The position numbers and the translations under genes are program-made. Source: Patescibacterium sp964540895 (lineage in GTDB: Bacteria; Patescibacteriota; Patescibacteriia; Patescibacteriales; Patescibacteriaceae). Taken from it: 64,000 nucleotides of DNA. The notes under the pieces are model-generated. The model did no database searches. It worked only from the letters and a program-made list of their open reading frames with translations, and had not been told where the DNA came from. The stretch's first letter is position 1; every line of letters begins with the position of its first letter. This document shows positions 22,625-30,500 of the stretch, one piece after another. The stretch lies in the NCBI GenBank assembly GCA_964540895.1, contig CAZIOP010000001.1:310001-374000 (forward strand), given 5' to 3'.

Positions 22625-23221
22625 ATGCGCTTCCCCTCTTCGCTTGATAAACTTATTTCATTGTTTGCTAAATTACCGTCAGTTGGTCCAAAAACCGCTG
22701 AACGCTATATTTTTTATTTATTAAAACAAAACCCCTCTCTCTTGAAAGAGATGGCTCAAGCCTTAGCTGAATTACCTCAGAAGATTATCACCTGTTCAAT
22801 TTGTAATGGTATCGGGGAAACCGATCCCTGCTCTATTTGCAGTGACCACAAAAGAGACTCGACTCAGTTGTGTGTTGTAGCTGACAGTCGTGATATGTTG
22901 ATTATTGAAGATACTGGTCTTTTCAAAGGTTACTACTTTGTCTTGGGCGGTACTATCAACACTATTGAAGGTATCAAGCCTGCTGACATCAAAGTCAGAG
23001 AATTAGTTGATCGCGTCAAAGATTTGAAACCAAAAGAATTAATTCTTGGTCTTGATCCCAATTTAGAGGGAGAAACTACTGCTTTGTATTTAAGTAAGCT
23101 AATTAAACCAGCGGGTATCAAGGTTACACGTCTGGCAAAGGGCCTACCAAGTGGAGCGCATATTGAATATGCTGATGAATTAACCCTTGGACACGCTTTG
23201 AAGTTTAGGAGTGAGGTGTAG
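22625..23221 (+). CDS. recR: Recombination protein RecR
   Basis: RecR works with RecO to load RecA at gaps. It shows the helix-hairpin-helix S-V-G-P-K-T-A-E-R, the zinc finger C-S-I-C-N-G with D-P-C-S-I-C (about 59-75), and a Toprim domain with V-V-A-D-S-R-D and L-I-L-G-L-D-P-N-L-E-G-E-T-T. T-R-L-A-K-G-L-P-S-G is the closing signature. At 198 residues it is full length. It is the last gene of the dnaB transcript; a terminator follows. Confidence 0.96.
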   Translation: MRFPSSLDKLISLFAKLPSVGPKTAERYIFYLLKQNPSLLKEMAQALAELPQKIITCSICNGIGETDPCSICSDHKRDSTQLCVVADSRDMLIIEDTGLFKGYYFVLGGTINTIEGIKPADIKVRELVDRVKDLKPKELILGLDPNLEGETTALYLSKLIKPAGIKVTRLAKGLPSGAHIEYADELTLGHALKFRSEV

Positions 23222-23241
23222 TCAAATAATATTCTAAAAAT

Positions 23242-23277
23242 AAAACCCTTACATTCATTAAAGAATCTAAGGGTTTT
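23242..23277 (+). terminator. Terminator after recR
   Basis: AAAACCCTTA (23242-23251) and TAAGGGTTTT (23268-23277) form a 10-base stem with a 16-base loop. Confidence 0.7.
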
Positions 23278-23331
23278 GAGTTACTACACAATTTTTATTA
23301 ATTGTGCTCATTAATAATAGACATTACCCAA

Positions 23332-24822
23332 CTAAGCTGCGGATTGATAATCAAAAACAAATTCGCAAAGACCACCACCTTCACTTATAAGTTGCTGCTT
23401 TTTAGCAATTTCTTCTAAGTTATTTTTTAACTTATGGTGATTCTTTTTACTTCTTTTTGTTAGAAAGAAGTTAAGGTTTCTTTGCTTCGCGTCTAATTCA
23501 ATCGAAATTTTATCTCCGTATATAATTCCACCTTCTTCTTCGGGACGAGCCATAAGACTAATGATTTCTGACTTTATTTCTGATTCAAAGAGATCTACAA
23601 CGGGACGTATACCTAAGACTATATTTTCCGATGAACTTGCTTGATCAAGAATATAATTGCAGACCTCCTTAGTCATTGAAACTTCTACTGGAAATACTTG
23701 TTTCAATTCAAAATTATATCGCGGTAACATAATATCCTTAATAAGCCTGTATTGGTCTTCTCTCGATGGAGGAATAAAGGTATAAATTCTCTTAGTACCA
23801 ACTCGACCGATAAATTCCGGATCCGCTACTTTCTTGAATTCTTCATATGTTGCTTTGAAAATTTTGTGCCGTATCTCTTCGCGGAATTCACTTAAGCCTT
23901 TTTTTGAAGTCGGGCGAGGAAGTTGAAATCCTGCCTGATTTTCTCCAATGATTTTTAACATCTCTTTCTGACCAATGTTACTCGTCATGTATAGTAGTGT
24001 ATTTTTAAAAGATATTGTCTCGCCGTATGCTCCGGTAGTTGTAAATCGACCCTTATCTAACCACTCCAAAAGTATTCTATAGAGTCCACTATGAGCTTTT
24101 TCGATTTCATCTATATAGGCAATCGACGGATACCCGACTTCAGAATTGTAGGGAGGAATTTCAAGAACTTGTTTATCTATACCTGGAATTAACTTTTTAA
24201 TCTGGTCTCTCGTATCGGTCCATTTATTAATACTCTCTGTAACGGTTTCACATTCATTATTAGCTTCCTGATAATCTTGCCGGGCAAGAGAACTATTTAT
24301 TACAGCAGAAATATTTGGATTTCTTATTGCGTCTCTAAGCACTGCTTGCCTTTCATATGCATAACTTAGTTTCTTTAGAAGTTTTGAATAAAATTTAACC
24401 ACCGGATCTGCTTTAATGGATGCTAGATATCCAGCTTCATTAAGCATTCTTGCCGTGAATAATGGTTTTCTATCAAAACCGATGTATCCATGAGGGGCTC
24501 CGAGTAATTTTGATAATTGGTGCTCCTGACTTAAATCTCCCCCAGATATTTTTATTGCACCATCGAAATCATTAAAAAGTAGCATTGAAATTACCTGAAC
24601 TAAGTATGTTTTTCCTGATCCAGTGCAACCAAGAAAGATTCCTCTGCTCGCAGGTTTATCTACAGAACGCATTGCTCCGTTTAATATTTTGAGTAATGAC
24701 AATTCTTTAGCAAACCTTCTAAGGGTTTCTTCATGCCCGACCATAAAGCGTAGAAATTGACTGTAAATATATTCTTCATGCTTTGATCGTTTTTTCGGGT
24801 CTAATAATATTTTAGGTGACAT
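23332..24822 (-). CDS. Stand-alone Clp D2-type AAA+ ATPase with central insert
   Basis: The 496-residue protein has one AAA+ module resembling the second ring domain of ClpA/B/C: Walker A G-C-T-G-S-G-K-T (65-72), pore loop G-A-P-H-G-Y-I-G-F-D, Walker B A-Y-I-D-E-I-E-K-A-H (about 235-244), sensor 1 Y-M-T-S-N-I-G, arginine finger D-P-E-F-I-G-R and sensor 2 G-I-R-P-V. About 95 extra charged residues (about 135-228) lie between pore loop and Walker B. A loop Q-A-G-F-Q-L after sensor 1 sits where ClpP-binding I-G-F/L loops occur. The N-terminal 50 residues are not a known adaptor domain. The ATG at 24822 has a perfect SD six bases before it. It ends Q-S-A-A. Function is unknown; an unfoldase is likely. 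Confidence 0.8.
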   Translation of the reverse strand: MSPKILLDPKKRSKHEEYIYSQFLRFMVGHEETLRRFAKELSLLKILNGAMRSVDKPASRGIFLGCTGSGKTYLVQVISMLLFNDFDGAIKISGGDLSQEHQLSKLLGAPHGYIGFDRKPLFTARMLNEAGYLASIKADPVVKFYSKLLKKLSYAYERQAVLRDAIRNPNISAVINSSLARQDYQEANNECETVTESINKWTDTRDQIKKLIPGIDKQVLEIPPYNSEVGYPSIAYIDEIEKAHSGLYRILLEWLDKGRFTTTGAYGETISFKNTLLYMTSNIGQKEMLKIIGENQAGFQLPRPTSKKGLSEFREEIRHKIFKATYEEFKKVADPEFIGRVGTKRIYTFIPPSREDQYRLIKDIMLPRYNFELKQVFPVEVSMTKEVCNYILDQASSSENIVLGIRPVVDLFESEIKSEIISLMARPEEEGGIIYGDKISIELDAKQRNLNFFLTKRSKKNHHKLKNNLEEIAKKQQLISEGGGLCEFVFDYQSAA

Positions 24823-24828
24823 TGTCAA

Positions 24829-24836
24829 CCTCCTTT
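24829..24836 (-). promoter_or_regulatory. Shine-Dalgarno site that fixes the Clp gene start
   Basis: AAAGGAGG on the minus strand with six bases before the ATG at 24822. It rules out the in-frame TTG at 24828, which would directly abut it. Confidence 0.8.
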
Positions 24837-24867
24837 TTTTAAAAGTTCGTTAAAATTAATTGTTTAG

Positions 24868-24896
24868 ACTTTAGAACTTTGTATATAATTTGTCAA
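24868..24896 (-). promoter_or_regulatory. Promoter for the stand-alone Clp gene
   Basis: TTGACA (24891-24896), 17-base spacer, TAAAGT (24868-24873) on the minus strand; leader of about 40 bases. Confidence 0.65.
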
Positions 24897-24920
24897 TTTT
24901 ATTACTTCTATTTAAAAAAC

Positions 24921-24949
24921 AAAAAATCCTCTATTTAAGAGGATTTTTT
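24921..24949 (-). terminator. Terminator of rplU (bidirectional)
   Basis: AAAAAATCCTCT (24921-24932) and AGAGGATTTTTT (24938-24949), a 12-base stem with a 5-base loop. It separates rplU from the downstream Clp gene. Confidence 0.85.
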
Positions 24950-24967
24950 GGTATTGTTTTAAGGCAT

Positions 24968-25279
24968 TTACTTAATACTCGTAATCTTTACCTTAGTAAT
25001 AAACTGTCGGTGTCCAACATTTCTGCGGTAACGAGTTTTGTTTTTGAACTTAATAACACTGACTTTATCACCCTTCGCAGTACTTACAATCTCTCCAGTG
25101 ACGTTGTCACCTAACATAGGAAGTCCTAAGTTCAGATCACTACCCTTTTCATCAAAAGTTGCTAGGGTAGGAAATACTACTTTCTCCCCTGCTTCACCTG
25201 GTAATTTCTCAATAGATACAACATCATTTTCTTTGACTTTGTATTGCTTGCCACCAGTTTTAATAATAGCTAGTTTCAT
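24968..25279 (-). CDS. rplU: Ribosomal protein bL21
   Basis: Large-subunit protein binding 23S rRNA. The 103-residue product starts M-K-L-A-I-I-K-T-G-G-K-Q-Y-K-V and ends with the Y-R-R-N-V-G-H-R-Q signature region. rpmA (bL27), its usual partner, does not follow; a terminator does, so rplU is last in its transcript. A hairpin at 25294-25320 lies just before it. Confidence 0.95.
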   Translation of the reverse strand: MKLAIIKTGGKQYKVKENDVVSIEKLPGEAGEKVVFPTLATFDEKGSDLNLGLPMLGDNVTGEIVSTAKGDKVSVIKFKNKTRYRRNVGHRQFITKVKITSIK

Positions 25280-25293
25280 ATCATCCGTTCATT

Positions 25294-25320
25294 AAAAATA
25301 AGATTCCTGACTGGCAGGAA
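25294..25320 (-). terminator. Hairpin between the WecA-type gene and rplU
   Basis: On the minus strand TTCCTG and CAGGAA form a 6-base stem followed by TCTTATTTTT. It may end the upstream transcript or act as a leader structure of rplU; no separate rplU promoter is obvious after it. Confidence 0.5.
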
Positions 25321-25334
25321 AAGTACTCTCCATA

Positions 25335-26408
25335 TTACCGAACAACTCTTCTTCTGTCAAGATAGCGGAAAACAGCCAATAATCCAATCATCAGGATAAA
25401 AAGGATAATTAGGCTATATATCTTGCCTTTACTCTGCAAAAACAAGGCGCTAAGACCAAACACAAAGGAGACGAGACAAAAGGTTAAGACAGTTAACCGA
25501 GGCCCAATACCAGCATCTAATAACCTAAAATGAAGGTGTTGACGGTCAGCAAAGCGAAAGGGATTCTTTCCCTGGAGACTTCGTCTAATAATTGTCCAAA
25601 CCACATCTAAGACTGGGATACCCATGATGAGCAGAGCAATAGCAATTTTCCCACCAGATATGATTGAGAGGACACCGAGCATAAAGCCCAGGAACAATGA
25701 CCCACCTTCTCCAAGAAATATTTTAGCTGGATGCCAATTTAAAATTAGAAAACCAAGGCAAGCTGCTAAAAGCATTAATGAGGCAAAGGCAATGTCATCT
25801 TGTTGCCAACGAGTGGTAGTTGTAAAAAGAAAGATTACTAAACTAGCCACTGATGTAATAGAAGCCACTAAGCCATCAACTCCGTCTAATAGTTTTGTTG
25901 TATATGACATTCCCAGTAACCAAAGCAGTGTAAACGTATCAGCAATAAGATTAAAATAGTATGCTTTGCCTGCCCAAAAGAAAACTGGTAATTGCCATTT
26001 TGTTAGATAGAGAAAATCACCAGCTGGGTTAGTTATTTTTTCAACACCTACCCCGCCCATAATTACAGCTAACGCAGCAAGCAGAGGAAAGAGTACTTGA
26101 AGTTTTGGTGACAATTTATATTTGTCATCTAAAAAACCGCCAATCATAATGATTAATCCCCCGACAAAAACTCCAAGCCAGTGATGTGGCTCTAAATTAC
26201 CCGACAAAATAATATCTTTGCCAAAATACAAGGCTAAAGAAAAAGCAATAAAAATAGCTACACCGCCTAGTAATGGTGTAGCTTTCTGATGTTGTTTTCG
26301 GTCATTATCTGGGTAATCTAAAATTTTCCACTGTGTTGCTAACTTCTTAACAATCACTGTTACTATCAATGCTCCAATCAGCGTGCTTATGAAAAATAGA
26401 ATACTCAT
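25335..26408 (-). CDS. WecA/TagO-type undecaprenyl-phosphate sugar-1-phosphate transferase
   Basis: Polytopic enzyme of the MraY/WecA superfamily that puts a HexNAc-1-phosphate on undecaprenyl phosphate to start a surface polymer. Motifs: D-R-K-Q-H-Q-K-A-T-P-L-L-G-G-V-A-I, G-G-F-L-D-D-K-Y-K-L-S-P-K, T-K-L-L-D-G-V-D-G-L-V-A and A-D-R-Q-H-L-H-F-R-L-L in place of MraY's H-H-H-F-E. The usual G-D-x-G-S is G-E-G-G-S here, so the conserved Asp is Glu. About ten spans. The start lies one base after the end of the large Clp-like gene. Sugar substrate unknown. Confidence 0.88.
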   Translation of the reverse strand: MSILFFISTLIGALIVTVIVKKLATQWKILDYPDNDRKQHQKATPLLGGVAIFIAFSLALYFGKDIILSGNLEPHHWLGVFVGGLIIMIGGFLDDKYKLSPKLQVLFPLLAALAVIMGGVGVEKITNPAGDFLYLTKWQLPVFFWAGKAYYFNLIADTFTLLWLLGMSYTTKLLDGVDGLVASITSVASLVIFLFTTTTRWQQDDIAFASLMLLAACLGFLILNWHPAKIFLGEGGSLFLGFMLGVLSIISGGKIAIALLIMGIPVLDVVWTIIRRSLQGKNPFRFADRQHLHFRLLDAGIGPRLTVLTFCLVSFVFGLSALFLQSKGKIYSLIILFILMIGLLAVFRYLDRRRVVR

Positions 26409-26409
26409 A

Positions 26410-29175
26410 TTATAACGTTGGTGCTTTCTGAATTGAAATTGCTAAATCATCTCCAAAGACAATAGTATCTCTGCGACTTACACCACCTTCCAACAATTTA
26501 GTGGCAATAGCATCCTCAAGTTTTTCTTGAATAACTCTACGTAATGGTCTGGCCCCAAACTCTGGATGAAAACCTAAGGTAGCTAGCTGATTAATTCCCT
26601 GTTCTGAAATCTGGAAATAATAACCCTTCGCCTCAATCATCTTTTTTATCTTTTCCACCATTAAGTTTGTAATAGCAATGACAGATTGATTATCTAAAGG
26701 TTTAAAGATAATTACCCCATCAAAACGATTGATTAATTCAGGACGCATAGCTTTAACCAGTTCAGTATTAATTAATGTTTCTTTTAAGGCTTCCATATCC
26801 CCATTGGATCGCATTGATTCTTGGATTAAGACTGAACCAACGTTTGAAGTAGCAATAATAATTGAATTGGTAAAATCAATGGTCTTACCCTGACCATCTG
26901 TTAATCGGCCATCATCCATCACCTGCAAAAAAAGGTTTAGAATATCAGGATGAGCTTTTTCAATTTCATCTAAGAGAATAAGTGAAAAAGGCATCTTGCG
27001 AACAGCTTCCGTTAAATAGCCTGTTACTCCTTCAGGTGAACCAATCATTTTGTTAACAGCATCACTATTCTGATATTCACTCATATCGATTCGGATCATG
27101 TAATCATCTTTTCCGAAATACACAGCCGCTACAGTTTTAGCTAATTCAGTTTTACCAACACCAGTTGGTCCCAGGAACAAGAAGTTGGCAATTGGTCGCT
27201 TGGATTCACGAAGTTCAACGCGAGCTCGACGAAGGGCGGCGGAAATCATCTTGACTGCTTCTTCTTGACCAATAACGCGCTCATGCAGTTGATCTTCTAA
27301 ATTCAATAACTTTTCGCTTTCGCTTTCAGTTAATTTTGTTACTGGAATATGAGTAAGTTCAGTAATAACTTGGGCAATATCATCTTTCTCAACAATCTTA
27401 CTTTCTTTCCGAGCTGCAATAACAGCCACTGATTCCAACACACTAATAGCTTTACCCGGTAAATACTTATCATGTAAATAACGGTCTGTTAAGGTAACTA
27501 CTTCAGCCAAGGCATTGTATGAAAAGTACACCCCATATTGATTTTCCGTTTGATTAATTTTTCCTTCTACCATACGAATAGCAGTATTCACATCTGGTTC
27601 TTTGATATCTATTCGAGCCAACAAACTACCAAGTAATGTCTTTTCAATATACTTAAGATAATTTTCATCAGTTACTGAACATAAACAAAAGATAAGTCCA
27701 CGACTCACAGCATCAGCTAAAATACCAGCTAAATCCATGCTTGATTCACTACCTTGAGAAATACCAACAATTTTTTCAATATCTTTGAAATACAAAATAA
27801 TATTACGAGCCCGAGCTACTTCATTAATAACATTAAGTAACCGTTCTTCAGCCTCAGCTGGACTTAAGCCACCAATTAAATGAGCTAAGTCAACTTCCAG
27901 TAATCGCTTATCCTGAAAAGACTTAGGTACTTCTTCTAGAACCATTTTTTGAGCCAAACCACCAATAACAGTAGCTTTTCCAACACCTTGTGGCCCTACT
28001 AAAATTACTCCGTTTTGTCCTTTCTCAACTGTATCAAAAATCTTTCGTAATTCATTGTCACGCTCTAAACAAAGATCAACTCTCCCCCATTTAGCCGCTA
28101 GTGTCCAATCATATGAAACCCGATCCAGAAAAGGAGTGGCTAAAGCCGTATAGGCTCGATCCATATTAGACGAGGGCTTGAAACGAGCCATTTTTTTATA
28201 GAGTAAATAGTTCTCATACAATTTGTTAGCGAGCTGCAGCCACAGCACTCCATTATTTAACTTAACACGGTCAGTTTCAAGGTCATATAATATTTCAGCA
28301 ATATGTTGGTCATGATCATAGGATGACATCACCACATCTAAGGCTGACATCTTTTTTCTGGCTGCAATCTTGCCTGCTACATAAGCTTCAATCAGTATCT
28401 CTTTAGCTTCACGACTAAACTGTACTTCTAGTGGATTTCTGTCATGTTGAGATAATTGGCGCTCTAAACTAGCTACTAATTTTTCCTCATCAATTGATAA
28501 TCTATTCAATAATTCAGAGACTTGATTACTACAAAAAATTGCTACGGCCAACAAGTGTACCGCTTCAATTTCTGGATGTTGGAACTTTTTGGCTAGTAAA
28601 TAGGCTTGTTCGTAAATAGAAATAATAACATCATCACTTCCTTCTTTAACATTAACTTTTTCAATTTTTGATTTCTTGATTTCATCCCAGCTTGGCGTGG
28701 AAACAGCTGGTGGTTCAAGTGTAAAGTTCAATGGAAAAATATGAGCTTCCGATTCTTTGGCACGACTCATGCGATAGAAAATAAATAAAGCTGGAATTAA
28801 TGATAACCAAAAGATGAGTAAATAGTTACTCTGCTTACTCCAGAAGTTAACCTTACCTAATGTCACTGGCCCTAGGTTAGTAAACGCAGCCGCAATATCA
28901 CCGTAGGCATATAACCACCACCCGAGTGACAACATTCCAATTAAAAACAATACATAGGCCAAGGTATTAATAATTGAATCAACCTTCTTCTTCACCATCC
29001 GTGAGCGAATCAATGAAGTTGATAATGGGTAATCAAAATATAGAAACTGTTCATTAAAAAAAGCACCGACGCCATAACCACCACAATTAGAGCAGGTCAA
29101 AGTTCGTAGTTTACCACTGCCATTACATTCTGAGCAGGTTATAAATGCCAAAGTTTTAGTAGTTGAATCGGACAT
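26410..29175 (-). CDS. Membrane-anchored ClpABC-like AAA+ protein with DnaJ-type zinc finger
   Basis: The 921-residue protein starts with a zinc ribbon, C-S-E-C-N-G-S-G-K-L and C-S-N-C-G-G-Y-G (Cys14, 17, 28, 31), like half of a DnaJ finger. Two membrane spans (about 67-90 and 112-134) follow, then a Clp-N-like helical domain (about 180-320) and two AAA+ modules. The first is degenerate: Walker A G-P-Q-G-V-G-K-A (about 395) and Walker B Y-F-K-D-I-E. The second is intact: G-P-T-G-V-G-K-T (about 670), L-L-D-E-I-E-K-A-H, R-P-E-L-I-N-R, G-A-R-P-L-R-R. The D2 pore loop reads G-V-T-G rather than G-Y-V-G, and no ClpP loop is seen. It is probably a membrane-tethered remodeller. Confidence 0.87.
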   Translation of the reverse strand: MSDSTTKTLAFITCSECNGSGKLRTLTCSNCGGYGVGAFFNEQFLYFDYPLSTSLIRSRMVKKKVDSIINTLAYVLFLIGMLSLGWWLYAYGDIAAAFTNLGPVTLGKVNFWSKQSNYLLIFWLSLIPALFIFYRMSRAKESEAHIFPLNFTLEPPAVSTPSWDEIKKSKIEKVNVKEGSDDVIISIYEQAYLLAKKFQHPEIEAVHLLAVAIFCSNQVSELLNRLSIDEEKLVASLERQLSQHDRNPLEVQFSREAKEILIEAYVAGKIAARKKMSALDVVMSSYDHDQHIAEILYDLETDRVKLNNGVLWLQLANKLYENYLLYKKMARFKPSSNMDRAYTALATPFLDRVSYDWTLAAKWGRVDLCLERDNELRKIFDTVEKGQNGVILVGPQGVGKATVIGGLAQKMVLEEVPKSFQDKRLLEVDLAHLIGGLSPAEAEERLLNVINEVARARNIILYFKDIEKIVGISQGSESSMDLAGILADAVSRGLIFCLCSVTDENYLKYIEKTLLGSLLARIDIKEPDVNTAIRMVEGKINQTENQYGVYFSYNALAEVVTLTDRYLHDKYLPGKAISVLESVAVIAARKESKIVEKDDIAQVITELTHIPVTKLTESESEKLLNLEDQLHERVIGQEEAVKMISAALRRARVELRESKRPIANFLFLGPTGVGKTELAKTVAAVYFGKDDYMIRIDMSEYQNSDAVNKMIGSPEGVTGYLTEAVRKMPFSLILLDEIEKAHPDILNLFLQVMDDGRLTDGQGKTIDFTNSIIIATSNVGSVLIQESMRSNGDMEALKETLINTELVKAMRPELINRFDGVIIFKPLDNQSVIAITNLMVEKIKKMIEAKGYYFQISEQGINQLATLGFHPEFGARPLRRVIQEKLEDAIATKLLEGGVSRRDTIVFGDDLAISIQKAPTL

Positions 29176-29556
29176 TTAAAAAGAATTAATCAAATTAAGT
29201 TGAAATAAAATTTGATAACCAATAATGAGGGGTAAACAAATCCACAGAGCTATAACACCCATTGCATAGATAAACCAAAAAACCATAATTACCATGCGAA
29301 CAAGAATTTGAATTAACCGTGTTAAAAAACTAATAATCATACCGGCCCAATCGCGTTGGCCATACATAGGGGTAAAGATATTCTTTATCCAGACAGCAAT
29401 AGCTAACATTTGAAAACGAGTTACTAGAAAATTTTTGGACCAGGTAAGTATTTTCAAGAAACCTTTACTGTACCACCAGATTGGAAAGTACAAAATATCA
29501 AAAATAAATTGACCTATTATTTTGCCAATGTCTAATAATAAATAGTTGAGGGACAT
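29176..29556 (-). CDS. Hypothetical membrane protein, partner of the Clp-like protein
   Basis: The 126-residue protein has three or four hydrophobic segments rich in Trp and Phe and a central polar loop with P-M-Y-G-Q-R-D-W-A-G. Its stop directly abuts the start of the membrane-anchored Clp-like gene, so the two are co-transcribed and probably partners in one membrane complex (inference). A TATACT box nine bases before the ATG gives a near-leaderless transcript. No named family recognised. Confidence 0.72.
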   Translation of the reverse strand: MSLNYLLLDIGKIIGQFIFDILYFPIWWYSKGFLKILTWSKNFLVTRFQMLAIAVWIKNIFTPMYGQRDWAGMIISFLTRLIQILVRMVIMVFWFIYAMGVIALWICLPLIIGYQILFQLNLINSF

Positions 29557-29640
29557 ACAACGCTAAGTATAATGAGAAAATGGTTTTTTTTCAAATTAAA
29601 AAGGGCCAATCTTCCTAATTTTCCTTAAAGTTATATCCTC

Positions 29641-29669
29641 TTGACACCAATCTCAGGTTTAGGTATTAT
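29641..29669 (+). promoter_or_regulatory. Strong promoter for secE-nusG-rplK-rplA
   Basis: TTGACA (29641-29646), 17-base spacer, TATTAT (29664-29669). Predicted start near 29676 with a leader of about 44 bases. Confidence 0.75.
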
Positions 29670-29684
29670 TAAGACATAACATAT

Positions 29685-29706
29685 CTGCCCCAAAAGGGCT
29701 GTTTTT
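29685..29706 (+). terminator. Terminator-like hairpin in the secE leader
   Basis: GCCC and GGGC enclose a CAAAA loop, followed directly by TG and six T. It lies inside the untranslated leader, after the promoter and 13 bases before the secE ATG, so it could act as an attenuator. Confidence 0.45.
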
Positions 29707-29719
29707 TAAACCTTTATAT

Positions 29720-29905
29720 ATGGATAGAGTAATGAATTACTTCAAGGGTGCCATTATTGAAATGCGTAAGGTAACCTGGCCGAGTAAAAAAGAAACCTAT
29801 AACTACACGTTAATGGTTATTGGCGTCAGTCTTGCCATGGCTTTGTTTTTAGGTGGACTTGATTTAGGTTTTAATAAGATTTTAGAATTAGCTCTTAATC
29901 GCTAA
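29720..29905 (+). CDS. secE: Preprotein translocase subunit SecE
   Basis: Single-span SecE (61 residues) that clamps SecY. It shows the signature E-M-R-K-V-T-W-P-S-K-K-E-T followed by one membrane span (about 31-53). The order secE-nusG-rplK-rplA is the classical one. Four bases separate it from nusG. Confidence 0.95.
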   Translation: MDRVMNYFKGAIIEMRKVTWPSKKETYNYTLMVIGVSLAMALFLGGLDLGFNKILELALNR

Positions 29906-29909
29906 GCAT

Positions 29910-30455
29910 ATGGCAAAACAAACCCTTAACCAAGGACGTCGTTGGTACGTACTTCATACCTATTCAGGTTATGAAGAAAACGTTGCTCAAAATTTACGTC
30001 AACGTGTTGATTCTATGGATATGGATGACAAGATTTTTAATATCCTGATTCCAAAAGAAAAGAAAATCAAAATCCACAACGGAAAACGTAAAGTTATCGA
30101 GGAAAAAATTTTTCCTGGTTATATTCTTGTAGAAATGATTGTAACTGATGATTCTTGGTATGCGGTTCGTAACACTCCTAACGTCACTGGCTTTATTGGC
30201 ACAGGTAATATTCCAACTCCAGTAAGTGAAGAAGAAATTAAAGACCTTCAGAAGCGTATGGGTGTTGAAGAACCTAAATTCCAAATTGATGTCTCAGTAG
30301 GTTCTCCAGTTAGAATTGTTGACGGTCCCTTTAAGAACCTGGAAGGTAAGATTATTGAGGTTGACGATGGCAAAGGCAAAATTAAAGTTCTTATTTCTAT
30401 GTTTGGTCGTGAAACACCAGTAGAATTAGACTTTTTACAAATTAAAAAACTTTAA
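29910..30455 (+). CDS. nusG: Transcription elongation/antitermination factor NusG
   Basis: NusG binds RNA polymerase and couples it to Rho or the ribosome. The N-terminal domain has R-W-Y-V-L-H-T-Y-S-G-Y-E and F-P-G-Y-I-L-V-E-M, and G-F-I-G ends it. The KOW domain is V-R-I-V-D-G-P-F-K-N-L-E-G. At 181 residues it is normal. Confidence 0.97.
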   Translation: MAKQTLNQGRRWYVLHTYSGYEENVAQNLRQRVDSMDMDDKIFNILIPKEKKIKIHNGKRKVIEEKIFPGYILVEMIVTDDSWYAVRNTPNVTGFIGTGNIPTPVSEEEIKDLQKRMGVEEPKFQIDVSVGSPVRIVDGPFKNLEGKIIEVDDGKGKIKVLISMFGRETPVELDFLQIKKL

Positions 30456-30468
30456 TTATTTATTAACC

Positions 30469-30490
30469 GTTTCGGCTGCTTCTACGAAAC
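30469..30490 (+). promoter_or_regulatory. Hairpin between nusG and rplK
   Basis: GTTTCG (30469-30474) and CGAAAC (30485-30490) pair perfectly around a 10-base loop, ending 10 bases before the rplK ATG. There is no T run, so a role in translation initiation or RNA processing is more likely than termination. Confidence 0.4.
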
Positions 30491-30500
30491 ACCTAATTAT

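Noticed and set aside
24890..25114. 74-codon plus-strand ORF opposite rplU
   Set aside because: It crosses the rplU terminator and the antisense of a conserved ribosomal gene; composition is not protein-like.
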